A stretch of DNA of 64,000 bases. Source: Prionace glauca. Its lineage: Eukaryota > Chordata > Chondrichthyes > Carcharhiniformes > Carcharhinidae. The notes under the pieces are model-generated. The model was given only the letters and a program-made list of their open reading frames with translations, did no database searches and had not been told where the DNA came from. Positions 53,850-64,000 of the stretch are shown here, piece by piece. Both the position numbers and the translations under genes were made by a program. The stretch lies in NCBI GenBank assembly GCA_037974335.1, contig CM075760.1, forward strand, positions 24,103,538 to 24,167,537, in the 5' to 3' direction. Position 1 is the stretch's first letter. Every line of letters starts with the position of its first letter.

Positions 53850-53905
53850 ACATTTGATTTGTTATTGTGACATGTATTAGTATACAGTGAAAAGTATTGT
53901 TTCCT
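53850..53905 (-). mobile_element. L2-like LINE 3' tail
   Basis: TATTGTGACATGTATTAGTA then CAGTGAAAAGTATTGTTTCC. Confidence 0.55.
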
Positions 53906-54425
53906 ATCATGGACAAGTCCCAGCTCCCTATACCTTTCAGAGAGTCCGTCCAAGCCTTGAGATCCAGGGAAGTTTTCAGTATTTAAAAACAAAACATACT
54001 GGAAATTATAATCCATACTTTTTCAAATGTCAGTTGATTGTGTCTCAGATTATTAGCTTTTCCTTACTGCTGATGTTAAGCTGATTGTTCTGTAATTGCT
54101 GTGTTTTTGAACAGGGATGTAACACTTACAATCTCTCACAACCCTTTGTCACCATTACTCTATAAGGAAGATTGGAAAGTTGTGGCCAGAACTGCACAAA
54201 CTCCATGTGAAGGACAGTGTGTGTGTCAGAGTGAAGCAGTCCCTCAATGTCAGACTGGAGTGTCAGCCTAGATAATGTGCTCAGCTTGATGAGTATTTCC
54301 TGTTATTGATGTGGATCATTCAGAAACAATGGACTCTGATGATGTCATCCAGTTCTGCTGCGATGATGTCATAGAGACTGTTATATCACAGCAGAGCCTT
54401 AGTGATGAAAAGAGATTTGTTCCAG
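53905..54425. other. Intergenic stretch, nothing recognised
   Basis: No frame or repeat that I can name. Confidence 0.35.
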
Positions 54426-54517
54426 ATGGGAGGTGATGGCCCAGTGCTATTATCTCTCGACTCAGCTAATGTTCTGGGGACTGGGTTCAAATCCCACCAT
54501 ACCAAGTGGTGTAATTT

Positions 54518-54760
54518 GAACAAAGAACAAGAAAAAAGAAAATTACAGCACAGGAACAGGCCCTTTGGCCCTCCAAGCCTGTACTGAACATGCTGCCTGT
54601 CTGAACTAAAAACCCCTTTGCGGACCATATCCCTCTCTTCCCATCTTATTCATGCATTTGTCCAGGCGGGGCTATCATATTTGCTTCCAGTAACTCCCGG
54701 CATTGAGTTCCAGGCATCTACTACCCCCTGTAAAAAAAAAACTTGCCTCATACATCTAAT
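54518..54760 (-). mobile_element. CR1-type tail inside the type 2 SINE
   Basis: AGGAACAGGCCCTTTGGCCC then AGTTCCAGGCATCTACTACC. Confidence 0.65.
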
Positions 54761-54871
54761 TCAATAAAAATAATTGAATTCAATAAAAAAAGTCAGAATT
54801 AAGAATCTACTGCTGACCATGAAACCATTGTTAATTGTCAGAAAAAAAACATTTGGTTCAGTAAAGTAAAA

Positions 54872-55133
54872 AGTAAAGTTTGTTTATTAGTCACAAGTAG
54901 GCTTATGTTAACAGTGCAGTGAAGTTACTGTGAAATTCCCCTGGTCGCCACACTCCAGCATTTGTTCGAGTCAATGCACCTCCCCAGCATGTCTTTCAGA
55001 CTGAGAGGAAACTGGACTACCTGAGGAAACCCATGCAGAGAACATGCAAACTCCACACAGACAGTGACCCATGCCAGGAATTGAACCCAGGTCCCTGGCG
55101 CTGTGAGGCAACACTGCTAACCACTGTGACACC
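54872..55133 (-). repeat. tRNA-SINE (type 1) inside the type 2 SINE
   Basis: TTTATTAGTCACAAGTAGGC at left, GAATTGAACCCAGGTCCC B box, GCTAACCACTGTGACACC at right. Confidence 0.75.
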
Positions 55134-55528
55134 CCATGAATGTCCTTTGGGGGAAGGAAATCTGCTGTCCTTACCTGTCTATCCTACGTGTGACTCCGGA
55201 GCCATAGCAATATGATCGACTGTCAACTCCCCTCTGAAATGGCCTAGTAAGCCGCTCAGTTCAATGGTTACTAGGGATGGCAATAAATGCTGGCTGTGCA
55301 GTGACGCCCATGTCCCACGAATGCATAAAAAATCCTCACAGTTTAAATTTACACAGCCATTCTGTCTCCTTTTCTAATTACCACTCACTTCACCAGTTTA
55401 AAAAAAAAATCAATGTACCCACAGAAAATATTTTAATTTCTCAGATTTTCTTGACATATCAGTAGAAATGGACGTCAATGAACATAATTCATTCCTAGAT
55501 GTGATTTATAGTAAAATCCACTCACTGA

Positions 55529-56566
55529 TTATTTGTGAACTCGCTGGTGACTCATCAGGGTGGATGAGCGAGTGAATCTCTTCCCACACACGAAGCAGAT
55601 GAATGGTCTCTCCCCAGTGTGAATTCGCTGGTGTCTCTGCAGGGTGGCTGACTGAGTAAATCCTTTCTCACACTGCAAACAAATGAATGGCTTCTCCCCA
55701 GTGTGAACCCGCTGGTGTGCAGTCAGTTGACATAATTGTCTAAACCCAGTCCCGCAGTGAGAGCACCTGAACGGTCTCTCGTCAGTGTGAACAAGCTGAT
55801 GGCGCATCAGGTCCGCAGAACCTTTGTAGCATTTCTCACAGTCAGCACATTTAAAAGGTCTCTCGTCAGTGTGAACTTGCTGGTGTTTCAGCAGAGTGGA
55901 CGAATCGCTGAATCCCTTCCCACATTTGGAGCAGGTGAATGATCTCTCCCCTGTGTGAACTCGATGGTGTTGTAGAAGCCCTGATGATCGAGTGAATCTC
56001 TTCCCACATTTGAAACAGATGAATGGCTTCTCCCCAGTGTGAATTCGTTGATGTGCAGTGAGTTCAGATGATTGTCTGAACCCCGTCTCGCAGTGAGAGC
56101 ATCTGAAGGGTCTCTCATCAGTGTGAACAAGCTGATGTCGGATTAGGTTCAGAGAACTTTTATAGCACTTCCCACAGTTCGGGCATTTGAATGGTCTCTC
56201 ATCAGTGTGAACTTGCTGATGTTTCAGCAGAGTGGATGAATCAGTAAATCCCTTCCCACACTTGGAGCAGGTGAACGGCCTCTCCCCGGTGTGAACTCGG
56301 TGGTGTTGTTGCAGCCCAGATGATCGAGTGAATCCCTTCCCACACTCGGGACAGGTAAATGGCTTCTGTCCATTATGAACACGCTGGTGCCTCAACAGGT
56401 TGGATGACCAAGTGAATCCCTTCCCACACTCAGGGCAGGTGAACGGCCTCTCCCCAGTGTGACAGGGCTGATGAGTTTCCAGCTCAGACGGGGATCTGAA
56501 TCCCTGCTCACAGTCCCCAGACTTCCACGGTTTATCTACACTGTGAACATTGCTGTTTTCTTGCAT
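55529..56566 (-). CDS. C2H2 zinc-finger protein, 11 good fingers plus a degenerate first
   Basis: ATG at 56,566 ([15 protein letters not shown]), 345 residues, ending HQRVHK. The family's constant first finger is present but has lost its first Cys (KSGDCEQ) and its HRRSH end (HQPCH), so it should not fold. Eleven sound fingers follow. Fingers 3-6 and 7-10 are a four-finger (336-bp) tandem duplication: RSSGLx[21 protein letters not shown] or [17 protein letters not shown]. Finger types KCPNCGK and RCSHCET are peculiar to this gene. Unlike all other copies, the frame upstream of the ATG stays open to the 3' splice site near 56,648 (TTTCACAG), reading [20 protein letters not shown]; the fossil finger and old stop are deleted. 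An N-terminal extension from an upstream exon is therefore possible. Confidence 0.85.
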   Translation of the reverse strand: MQENSNVHSVDKPWKSGDCEQGFRSPSELETHQPCHTGERPFTCPECGKGFTWSSNLLRHQRVHNGQKPFTCPECGKGFTRSSGLQQHHRVHTGERPFTCSKCGKGFTDSSTLLKHQQVHTDERPFKCPNCGKCYKSSLNLIRHQLVHTDERPFRCSHCETGFRQSSELTAHQRIHTGEKPFICFKCGKRFTRSSGLLQHHRVHTGERSFTCSKCGKGFSDSSTLLKHQQVHTDERPFKCADCEKCYKGSADLMRHQLVHTDERPFRCSHCGTGFRQLCQLTAHQRVHTGEKPFICLQCEKGFTQSATLQRHQRIHTGERPFICFVCGKRFTRSSTLMSHQRVHK

Positions 56567-56649
56567 GTTAAAAACCCAATGATATTCAGATCCTGATGTG
56601 ATGTTTGGTTTCAGTTTCCCTGACTGCAAATCTTCCCCTTCTAATGCCC

Positions 56650-57060
56650 TGTGAAATTGATTTAAAACAGAAAAAATTGAGTGAGAGAGAACTCACAAAA
56701 AACAGAAAGGCAGGTTGTGAAATTAAGCTGGTTTTAGCACCAATTTCCCACCCCTCCCCGAATCCTTTGATTCCCTGAAAGATCTCTCCAGCACTGGGCT
56801 AGAATTTTCCTCCATTTTAATCCTGGGAAAACTATTGTTATTGTCTCCACTCTCTGCTACAAATTCTACCCATTGACTCCATCCCTTCCTCGGAAATTGT
56901 CTGAGACTGAGCCAGACTGTTCACAACCACAGCAAAATATTTCACCCAACCTGAGAATCTGACCACAAATCCGTATCATTACCAAGACCAGTTCCACCTC
57001 AGTAACATCACCCAACTTCAGTCTACTCTGTTCATCTGCTGCTAAAACTGTCACTCATTC
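56650..57060. other. Upstream intron of the 56.5-kb gene, nothing recognised
   Basis: No repeat or frame of note before the LINE at 57,062. Confidence 0.35.
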
Positions 57061-57061
57061 C

Positions 57062-59530
57062 TTTGTTTCGATTTGATTTATTATTGTCACATGTATTAGT
57101 ATACAGTGAAAAGTATTGTTTACTGCATGCTATACAGACAAAGCATACCGTTCATAGAGAAGGAAAGGAGACTAGTGCTAGAGTCATAGCTAGGGTTTAG
57201 AGAAAGATCAACTTAATGCAACGTTGGTCCATTCAAAAGTCTGACAGCAGCAGGGAAGAAGCTATCCTTGAGTCGGTTGATACGTGACCTCAGATTTTTG
57301 TATCTTTTTCCCGACGGAAGAAAGTGGAAGAGAGAATATCCGAGGTGCATGGAGTCTTTAATTATGCTGGCTGCTTTAGCAAGGCAACAGGAAGTGTAGA
57401 CAGGGTCAATGGATGGCAGGCTGGTTTGTGTGATGGATTGGGCTACATTCACAACTTTCTGTAGTTCCTTGCGGTCTTAGGCAGAGCAGGAGCCATACCA
57501 AGCTGAAGCAAATGCTTTCTAAGATGCATCTGTAAAAGTTGGTGAAAGTCACAGCTAACATGCCAAATTTCATAGTCATACAGGTTTACAGCATGGAAAC
57601 AGGCCCTTCGGCCCAACTTGCCATACTGCCATTTTTTAAACACCTAAGCTCGTCCCAATTGCCTGCATTTGGCCCTTATCCCTCTATACCCATCTTACCC
57701 ATGTAACTAAACTTATTTTAAAAGCCAAACTTGTACCCACCTCTAACTACTATGTCTGGCAGCTTGTCCCAGACACTCACCACCCTCTGTGTGAAATAAT
57801 TACCCCTCTGGATCCTTTTGTATCTCTCCCCTCTCACCTTAAACCGATACCCTCTAGTTTTAGACTCTCCTACCTTTGGGAAAAGATATTGACTATCGAG
57901 CTGATCTATGCTTCTTGTTGTTTTATAGGCCTCTATAAGATCACCCCTCAGCCTCTAATGCTCCAGATAAAAAAAAGTCCCAGTCTGTCCAGCCTCTCTT
58001 TATAACTCAAACCATCAAGTCCCGATAGCATCCTAGTAAATCTCTTCTGCACTCTTTCTAGTTTAATAATATCCTTTCTAATAATAGGGTGACCAGAACT
58101 GAACACAGTATTCCAAGTGGCCTTACCAATGTCTTATACAATTTCAACAACTCCTTTATTCAATATGCTGACCAATGAAACCAAGCATGCTGAATGCCTT
58201 CTTCACTCTCTGGCCACCTGTGACTCCACTCTCAATGAGCAATGAACCTGTACTCCGAGATCTCTTTGTTCTGTAACTCTCCCCAGTGGCCTACCATTAA
58301 CTGGGTAAGTCCTGTCCTGGTTCAATCTCCCAAAATGCAACACCTTGCAGTTATCTGAATTAAACTCTATCTGCCATTCATCGGCTCACTGGCCCAATTG
58401 ATCAAGATCCTGTTGCAATCCACGCTAACCTTCTTCCCTGTCTACTACGCCACCAATCTTGGTGTCATCTGCAAACTTACAAACCATGCCTCCTATATTC
58501 TCATCCAAATCATTAATAGAAATGACAGATAACAGTGGACCCAGCACCAATCCCTGAGACACTCTGCTGGTCACCGGTCTCCAGTTTGAAAAACAACCCT
58601 CTACAACTACTGTCTGGCTTCTGTCACCAAGTCAATTTTGTATGCATTTAGCTACCTCACCCTAGATCCCATGAGATTTTCCATAGTCTTCTGAGAAAGT
58701 AGAGGCATGGGTGGGCTTTCTTAACTACAGTGTTGGTCTGGGGGGACCAGGACAAGTTGTTAATTATCTGGACTCCTAAAAACTTGAAACGTTCATCCAT
58801 TTCTATTTCATTCCTGTTGATGTAGACAGGGCATGTTCTCCACAATGTATCCTTTAGTAAATGACAATTTCCTTAATTTTGTTTACGTTAAGGGAGAGAT
58901 TATTGTTGTCGCACCAGTTCACCAGATTCTCTGTCTCATTCCTGTACTCTGTCTCGTCATTGCTGGAGATCCAACCCACTACGGTGGTGTCACCAGCAAA
59001 CTTGAAAATCGAGTTGGAGGGAAATTTGGCCACAGTCATACGTGTATAAGGAGTATAGTAAGGGCTGAGAACATAACCTTGTGGGGGCATCGGTGTTGAG
59101 GATGATCGAGGAGGAGGTGTTGTTGCCTATCCTTACTGATTGTGGTCTGTGGGTTAGAAAGTTCAGCATCCAGTCACAGAGGGAGGAGCTGAGCCCAGGC
59201 TATGCAGTTTGGAGATGAGTTTTGTGGGAATAATGATGTTGAAGGCTGAGCTGTAGTCAATAAATAGGAGTCTGACATATCTGTCTTTGTAATCTAGATG
59301 TTCCAGGGTTGAGTGCAGGGCCAGGGAATTGGTGTCTGCTGTGGACTTGTTGAGGCAGTACATGAACTGTATTGGACCCAGGCAGTCTGAGAGGCTGGAA
59401 TTGATTCGTGCCATGACTAACCTTTTGAAACACTTCATAAAGATGGATGTTAGACCCATCAGACGATAGTCATTAAGGCACACTGCTTGGCTTTTCTTTG
59501 GTACTGGGATGATGGTCGCCAGGACCATCA
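57062..59530 (-). mobile_element. L2-like (possibly Rex1/Babar-type) LINE, split by CR1
   Basis: Minus-strand RT parts: [61 protein letters not shown] (FADD box, one D changed), NNLSLNVNKIKEIV, FKFLGVQIINNLSWSPQT, then SLPSIDPVYTSCCLAKAASI and KDSFFPAAVRLLNG. The 3' tail ends ATTGTCACATGTATTAGTAT (57,080). It is interrupted at 57,566-58,682 by a CR1 copy. Several frames, so inactive. Clade from memory; not certain. Confidence 0.75.
57566..58682 (-). mobile_element. CR1 LINE subfamily C inside the L2-like LINE
   Basis: GGAAACAGGCCCTTCGGCCC at the 3' end, then a decayed RT region (CCAATCTTGGTGTCATCTGC, the FADD region reversed) to about 58,680. The L2-like sequence resumes at TAGTCTTCTGAGAAAGTAG. 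Confidence 0.7.
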
Positions 59531-59960
59531 TGGAAGGGCTGTCTTACGAGGAAAGATTGAACGCACTTGGGCTGTTTTCCCTTGAGAGACGTCGGCTGAG
59601 GGGGGATTTAATAGAGGTTTATAAGATTATGAAGGGGACAGATAGAGTAGATGGTGATAAGCTTTTTCCGCTATTAGAAATGGATAGAACGAGGGGTCAC
59701 GGGCTTAGGGTGAGGGGGGCTAGATATAAGACTAATGTTAGAGGGCAGTTTTTCACACAAAGGGTAGTGGGGATGTGGAATGCACTGCCGAGTAAGGTGG
59801 TGGAAGCAGGCACGCTAGGGTTGTTCAAGAGTCACTTGGACAGCCACATGAGCGGTCTACATATAGGGGGATATAGCAGGCCTTACTAAGTATTGTAGGC
59901 TTGGGGTCAGTTTTAGCCTCAGGGATATAGAGTCTTTAATAATGACATTTTTATCCACAG
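59530..59960 (+). mobile_element. CR1 LINE subfamily D, 3' end
   Basis: Open for about 120 codons: [58 protein letters not shown]. Confidence 0.8.
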
Positions 59961-59984
59961 GCACTTACCATCTCGAGGGCATCA

Positions 59985-60298
59985 TGGCAGCACAGAGGCT
60001 ATCTCTGTTGCTGTGCGGACACATGGAGTTGGGCCTGTGTCCGTGGGAGTTTGCGCGTTCTCCCCGTGGTTGCGTGGGTTTCCTCCGGGTGCTCCGGTTT
60101 CCTCCCACATCCCAAAAATGTGCTTTTAGGCTGATTGATTGGGTAACAAATTGTCCCTATATTGGACCTCCCTGATCCTCACACATTAGGCATAGACTAG
60201 AGTCATGAATAGGTCACTGACCATGGGACGGCGGCGCGGGCTCGTTGGGCCGAAGGGCCTGTTTCCCGTGCTGTTTTGTTCTTTGTTCTTGCCATCTT
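59985..60298 (+). repeat. tRNA-SINE variant (type 1b)
   Basis: GTGCGGACACATGGAGTTGG, GGTTTCCTCCGGGTGCTCCG, and tail GGGCCGAAGGGCCTGTTTCC then TTGTTCTTTGTTCTT. Confidence 0.65.
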
Positions 60299-60379
60299 GA
60301 AGCAGGCAGACCTCAGATTGTTGTGAAGAGATGTTGATGATGTCTGTGAATACCCCCTCCAGCTGGTCCATGCAGGATC

Positions 60380-60910
60380 TGAGTGCTTGTCAGACTTAAT
60401 AATTCTAACACACCCCTGGCCTGTCTTCCTCACTCAACCTGTCCATTAACTTCAGGTCATCACAATTCTGCTGCCCACGTATTTACTCATTCCAAATCTT
60501 GTTCACCCATCACCCCTGTGCTACAAAGGCTCCTGTTTACGAATCAACATTTTAAATTACTCATCCTTGTTCTCAAATCCCTCCACGGTTTCACCCCTCC
60601 CTACCTCTGTAATCTCCTCTTGGCTCACAACCCTCCAGTATCTCTGCATTCTTTTCATTCCAGCTTCCTCAGCATTCACAGTTTTAAACACTCTATCCCA
60701 CGTCTACGCACTCCCAGTTACCAAGGCCACAATCTTTCGAATTTCCCCTTAAACTGCTCCCCCTCTTTATCATCCTACCCCCCTCTTTCAGATACTCATT
60801 AAAATTACCTCTTTAACCATCCACCCTCATGACTCTGTATCAAATGTTGCTTTATAACACATCTGAGAAACACCTCAGAATGTTTCAGTACATGTAAGAT
60901 GCTGTATAAA
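60380..60910 (+). mobile_element. L2 LINE 3' end
   Basis: Reads HHNSAAHVFTHSKSCSPITP then HFKLLILVLKSLHGFTPPYL, the usual L2 RT C-terminus, then tail AAGATGCTGTATAAATACA. Confidence 0.7.
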
Positions 60911-60934
60911 TACATATTGTAATTATTGATTCAG

Positions 60935-61258
60935 AGATCATAGAACCCTACAGTGCAGAAAGAGGCTATTTGGCCCATTGAGTCTGCACCGACCACAATC
61001 CAACCAGGGCCTACCCCCACATATTTTACCCATTAATCCCTCTAACCTATGCATCTGAGGACACTAAGGCAATTTTTTTACCATGGCCAATCAACCTAAC
61101 CCGCATATCTTTGGACTGTGGGAGGAAATTAGAGCACCCGGATGAAACCCACGCAGACACAAGTAGAATGTGCAAACTCCACACACACAGCGACCCGCGC
61201 CGGGAATCGAATCTGGGTCCTGGGAACAGCAGTGCTAACCACTGTGCTACCATGCCAC
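60935..61258 (-). repeat. tRNA-SINE (type 1), full length
   Basis: CCCTACAGTGCAGAAAGAGG, GCGCCGGGAATCGAATCTGG (B box), GCTAACCACTGTGCTACC. Confidence 0.75.
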
Positions 61259-61259
61259 A

Positions 61260-61590
61260 GAGATGTAGACAGAGATGTATCACCGTCCCTTCATCATCAC
61301 TGGGTGAATAGCTTGTAACTCCTGACCTAACGGGGAGCACCTCCGCGACATGGACTGCAATTGATCACAATTTTCTCCACAGGTAATTGGGATGGGAAAT
61401 ATTTTCTGTTGGTTTTGTTAGTGAAAAGACAGAGTAGTGGGATGAACTGATTTCCCTTGTAGAGAACCAGCACATGCATGACAGGTTAGTCATTTTCTGT
61501 AGTGTAATAATTCAATGTTTCTGTGCCTTAATGGAAAAGAGACCGATTCTGGAGGCCAGGAACGAACTTCTGGAATCAATGCCCATTGCC
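61260..61590. other. Intergenic stretch, nothing recognised
   Basis: No frame or repeat that I can name before the promoter-like block. Confidence 0.3.
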
Positions 61591-61594
61591 TCTT

Positions 61595-62005
61595 ATAGAG
61601 GTGGCGTTGCACATGCGCCCTGTTGCTTATTGCCCCCTATAAAGATGGCCACCGCCTTGCTGTCCATTGCCTCCAATAAATATGGCGGCCACGCTGCCCA
61701 TTGTTCTCTAAAGATGGAGGCTATAAAATGTCAAGCAGGGCCTCGGGCGTCTTATTTGTGGTTTGAAGCTCATATCCGATGTTTATGAAAGCTCTGTTTC
61801 CTACACCGGGTGTTATGAATCCTCCCTTTTGATCCTCAGGCTCCACTTAATCTCACTCACCGCTGTCTCCAGTTTCTGCTCCCCCTGCTGCTCCAACACC
61901 ATCCCATCCGATCACCGCCTACACTGCACTGCGCATGCTCCAGCCAGAGCGGCACTGAGCCTGCGCAATGATCGCCTGTATTCAAGATAGGGTGTAGTCA
62001 CTCTC
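61595..62005. promoter_or_regulatory. Orphan promoter-like block P7
   Basis: CpG-richer than its flanks. Contains NRF1-like GCACATGCGCCC near 61,609 and ACTGCGCATGCTCC near 61,928, and YY1-like sites AAGATGGCCACCGCC near 61,641 and AATATGGCGGCCACG near 61,679. Two halves (GGCC-CTGTCCATTGCC and GGCC-CTGCCCATTGTT) form a rough tandem repeat. The closest ZNF exon reading away from it is at 56.5 kb (minus), behind the L2-like LINE. Confidence 0.45.
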
Positions 62006-62059
62006 TCGATGCACGCTGGGTAATACAACCGCCATTGCCACTTGATATTGTCAAACATC

Positions 62060-62910
62060 TTCCCTGGTCCATGATCAAAATGACTGGCCGAGAATGGCTT
62101 ACTCCTGCTCCTATTTTCTATGAAAATATATTTAAACAGGCTTATTTTAAATCAGTTAACACCTTCCTCGAAATAGTGTGCATAGTGTAATTACCACAAT
62201 CATTTATCAGTCTGGAAATTTAAACCTGCTGTTTCACTTTCAGTCAGGAACAGGTCGTAGTTTTACACTAATCTTTGATTTGACGGCCTTCACGTTTGTT
62301 CAAAAGCCGGAATTGTTGCAAACTCTCTGCAGCTGTGACAGTATCTGTAAAAACAGAAACAGAGTCAATGTTTCCAGTCCAATATGACTCTTCAGTTCCA
62401 AAACATTAGCTCTGTTTCTGCATAAGTGCTGCCAGACCTGCTGAGTTTTTCTAGCTTTGTTTTTATTTCAGATTTCCAGCATATGTAGTATTTTGATTTT
62501 CTTTCACAATTATTCATCCTGACTCTAAACATAGTTGTAAAAGAGCCTTCTGTTCCATGTCTAGGAGCTCTGGACAATGGAAGAGAGCAGCTGGGACATA
62601 TTTCTGACACACCTCAGGATTAACCCACTTTGCTGTCAGAGAGATGAGAAAGACCAAAGTGTTGTTTGTCCCTCTCAGTGTGACCCTACGGCAGGAACAG
62701 ACTGAAGTTCTGTTCCTGCTGTATGATCCTCCCCCATATTGCCCTTTCTGAGCTCCAGCCAGTCAATGTTAAACACTCAGCTGGGAAAGACAAACATCTG
62801 CAATAATGTATTCAAACAAATCTGTTTTATTTCACATTTATTTAGAATATTCAACTTCAGTCGAGTTACAGAGATTATTAACATAATTAGAAACAAATTT
62901 CAAATATCAG
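62060..62910. other. Repeat debris and unrecognised sequence
   Basis: A CR1 tail scrap (GAATGGCTTACTCCTGCTCC, 62,090) and a reversed GCAGCATCTG-family piece (62,335-62,500, AAGTGCTGCCAGACCTGCTG). The remainder is not recognised. Confidence 0.45.
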
Positions 62911-63424
62911 AACATAAGAACATAAGAAATAGGAGCAGGAGTAGGCCATCTGGCCCCTCGAGCCTGCCCCGCCAATCAATAAGATCATGGCTGATCTGTC
63001 GTGACTCAGCTCCACCTTCCCGCCCTCTCCCCATAACCCTTAATCCCTTCTCTTATCAAAAACCCATCAACCCGTTTCTTAAAAATATTTAGCGAGGCAG
63101 CCTCCACCACTTCAATGGGCAGAGAATTCCAGAGATTCACCACCCTTTGAGTGAAGAAGTTCCTCCTCAACTCTGTTCTAAACCGCCTCCCCTTTATCTT
63201 GAGGCTGCGCCCCCTAGTCCTACTGTCTTTTTTGAGCGGGAACAGTCTCTCCACCTCTATCCTATCCATCCCATTCATCATCTTATACGTCTCAATGAGA
63301 TCTCCCCTCATTCTTCTAAACTCTAACGAGTACAAGCCTAGTTTATTCAGCCTCTCCTCATAGCTCAATCCCCTCAACTCCGGTATCAGCCGAGTAAACC
63401 TCCTCTGCACTCCCTCCAGGGCCA
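62911..63424 (-). mobile_element. CR1 LINE subfamily A, 5'-truncated, young
   Basis: The minus strand is open from ALEGVQRRFTRLIPELRG to KRVDGFLIREGIKGYGERAG, nearly identical to the copy ending at 42,400. Inserted in the 3' flank of the decayed ZNF gene. Confidence 0.85.
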
Positions 63425-63485
63425 TAGTTCAGTGCTGAATGTGATTCACAGAAGGAATAACAGCAGAATCCGGCCCCTGTAGTCA

Positions 63486-64000
63486 CTTAGGAACACTCTG
63501 CTGTGTTAGAAAGTAAGATAACTGAGTGAATCTCTCCTCACACATGGAGCAGGTGAATAGTCTTTGAATGTATCTGTGCATCAGCACATTTTGCATTTAA
63601 ATCTCTGCTCACAGTCAGAACTTTGAAAAGATTCCTTATCAGTGCGAACAAGTTGATGTGCATTGAGGTGCGATGACTGAGTGAATTTCTTCCCAAACTG
63701 GAGCAGGTGAATGGCCTCACCCAGAGTGAATGCACTCGTGAACACTTAGTTGACATGACCAGCTGAACCCAGTTCCACAGTGAGAGACTCTGGATGGTTT
63801 GCTGTCAGTGTGAACCTGCTGATAGCACATCAGATCCACAGAAATTTTAAAACATTTTTCACAATCCAGACATTTAAAATATATTCCATCAGTGTGAACT
63901 CACTGGTGAATTAACAAAATGAATGAATCAGTGAATTGCTTTCAATACATGGAGCAGGTGAATGACCTCTTCCTGGTGTGAACTGTCTGCAGTTGCTGCA
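63486..64000 (-). pseudogene. Decayed C2H2 zinc-finger gene (runs off right edge)
   Basis: The minus strand keeps finger words at about 84-bp spacing (CATGGAGCAGGTGAATAG at 63,544, GTGTGAACTCACTGGTG at 63,892, GGAGCAGGTGAATGACC at 63,952), but zinc ligands and frame are lost in several places and no long frame remains. The 3' end still resembles the family UTR (GGAATAACAGCAGAATCC). Confidence 0.7.

Larger units (their letters stand above)
54428..55332 (+). repeat. tRNA-SINE (type 2) carrying two later insertions
   Basis: Head GATGGCCCAGTGCTATTATC with B box GGGTTCAAATCCC to about 54,517; middle AATCTACTGCTGACCATGAA (54,780-54,865); tail GAATGTCCTTTGGGGGAAGG to CCATGTCCCACGAATG (55,137-55,320). 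The gaps hold a CR1 tail (54,518-54,760) and a type 1 SINE (54,872-55,133). Confidence 0.75.

Overview
The window looks like genomic DNA from a cartilaginous fish, most likely a shark. The inference rests on the repeats: many copies of tRNA-headed SINEs of the kind common in elasmobranchs, several subfamilies of CR1-clade LINE tails, L2-like LINEs, and Penelope-like pieces carrying a hammerhead-type core. I recognise no bacterial operon, CRISPR array, tRNA/rRNA gene or retrovirus. Species cannot be read from the sequence.

The host genes are almost all one family: KRAB-less C2H2 zinc-finger (ZNF) genes whose whole open frame sits in one last exon. Ten loci can be followed (1-794 minus, partial; 3,399-4,829 plus; 7,906-8,499 minus; 11,450-12,376 plus; 16,737-17,663 minus; 24,317-25,327 minus; 33,562-34,823 minus, broken; 46,735-47,829 minus; 52,041-52,574 plus, broken; 55,529-56,566 minus). 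An eleventh, rotted copy runs off the right edge (63,486-64,000 minus). Nearly all share a constant first finger (KC-x2-C, PSxLExHRRSH), a 3' splice site 250-500 bp upstream of the ATG, and related 3' flanks. The one other host gene is a BTB-BACK (BTBD17/LGALS3BP-like) pseudogene at 38,646-40,466, opened by a Penelope-like insertion.

Layout: three head-to-head ZNF pairs are visible (1-4,829; 7,906-12,376; 46,735-52,574). Each pair is separated by a GC-rich, CCAAT/CRE/NRF1-type promoter whose two sides carry inverted paralogous leader exons. The minus genes at 16.7 kb and 24.3 kb keep only leader remnants of a plus-strand partner, and the minus gene at 33.6 kb keeps a promoter but shows no partner. 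Related promoter blocks lie at 2.2, 10.3, 18.8, 30.2 and 36.5 kb; a different type lies at 49.2-50.0 kb and an orphan at 61.6-62.0 kb. The flanks show that the cluster grew by inverted and direct segmental duplication (5.4-6.2 kb against 20.9-23.8 kb; 19.2-19.6 kb against 25.9-26.3 kb).

The rest, well over half the window, is transposon debris, often nested. The best preserved LINE is a 5'-truncated CR1 copy at 40.85-42.40 kb with an open reverse-transcriptase frame. The ZNF proteins are inferred to be nuclear DNA-binding regulators; their targets cannot be read from the sequence.
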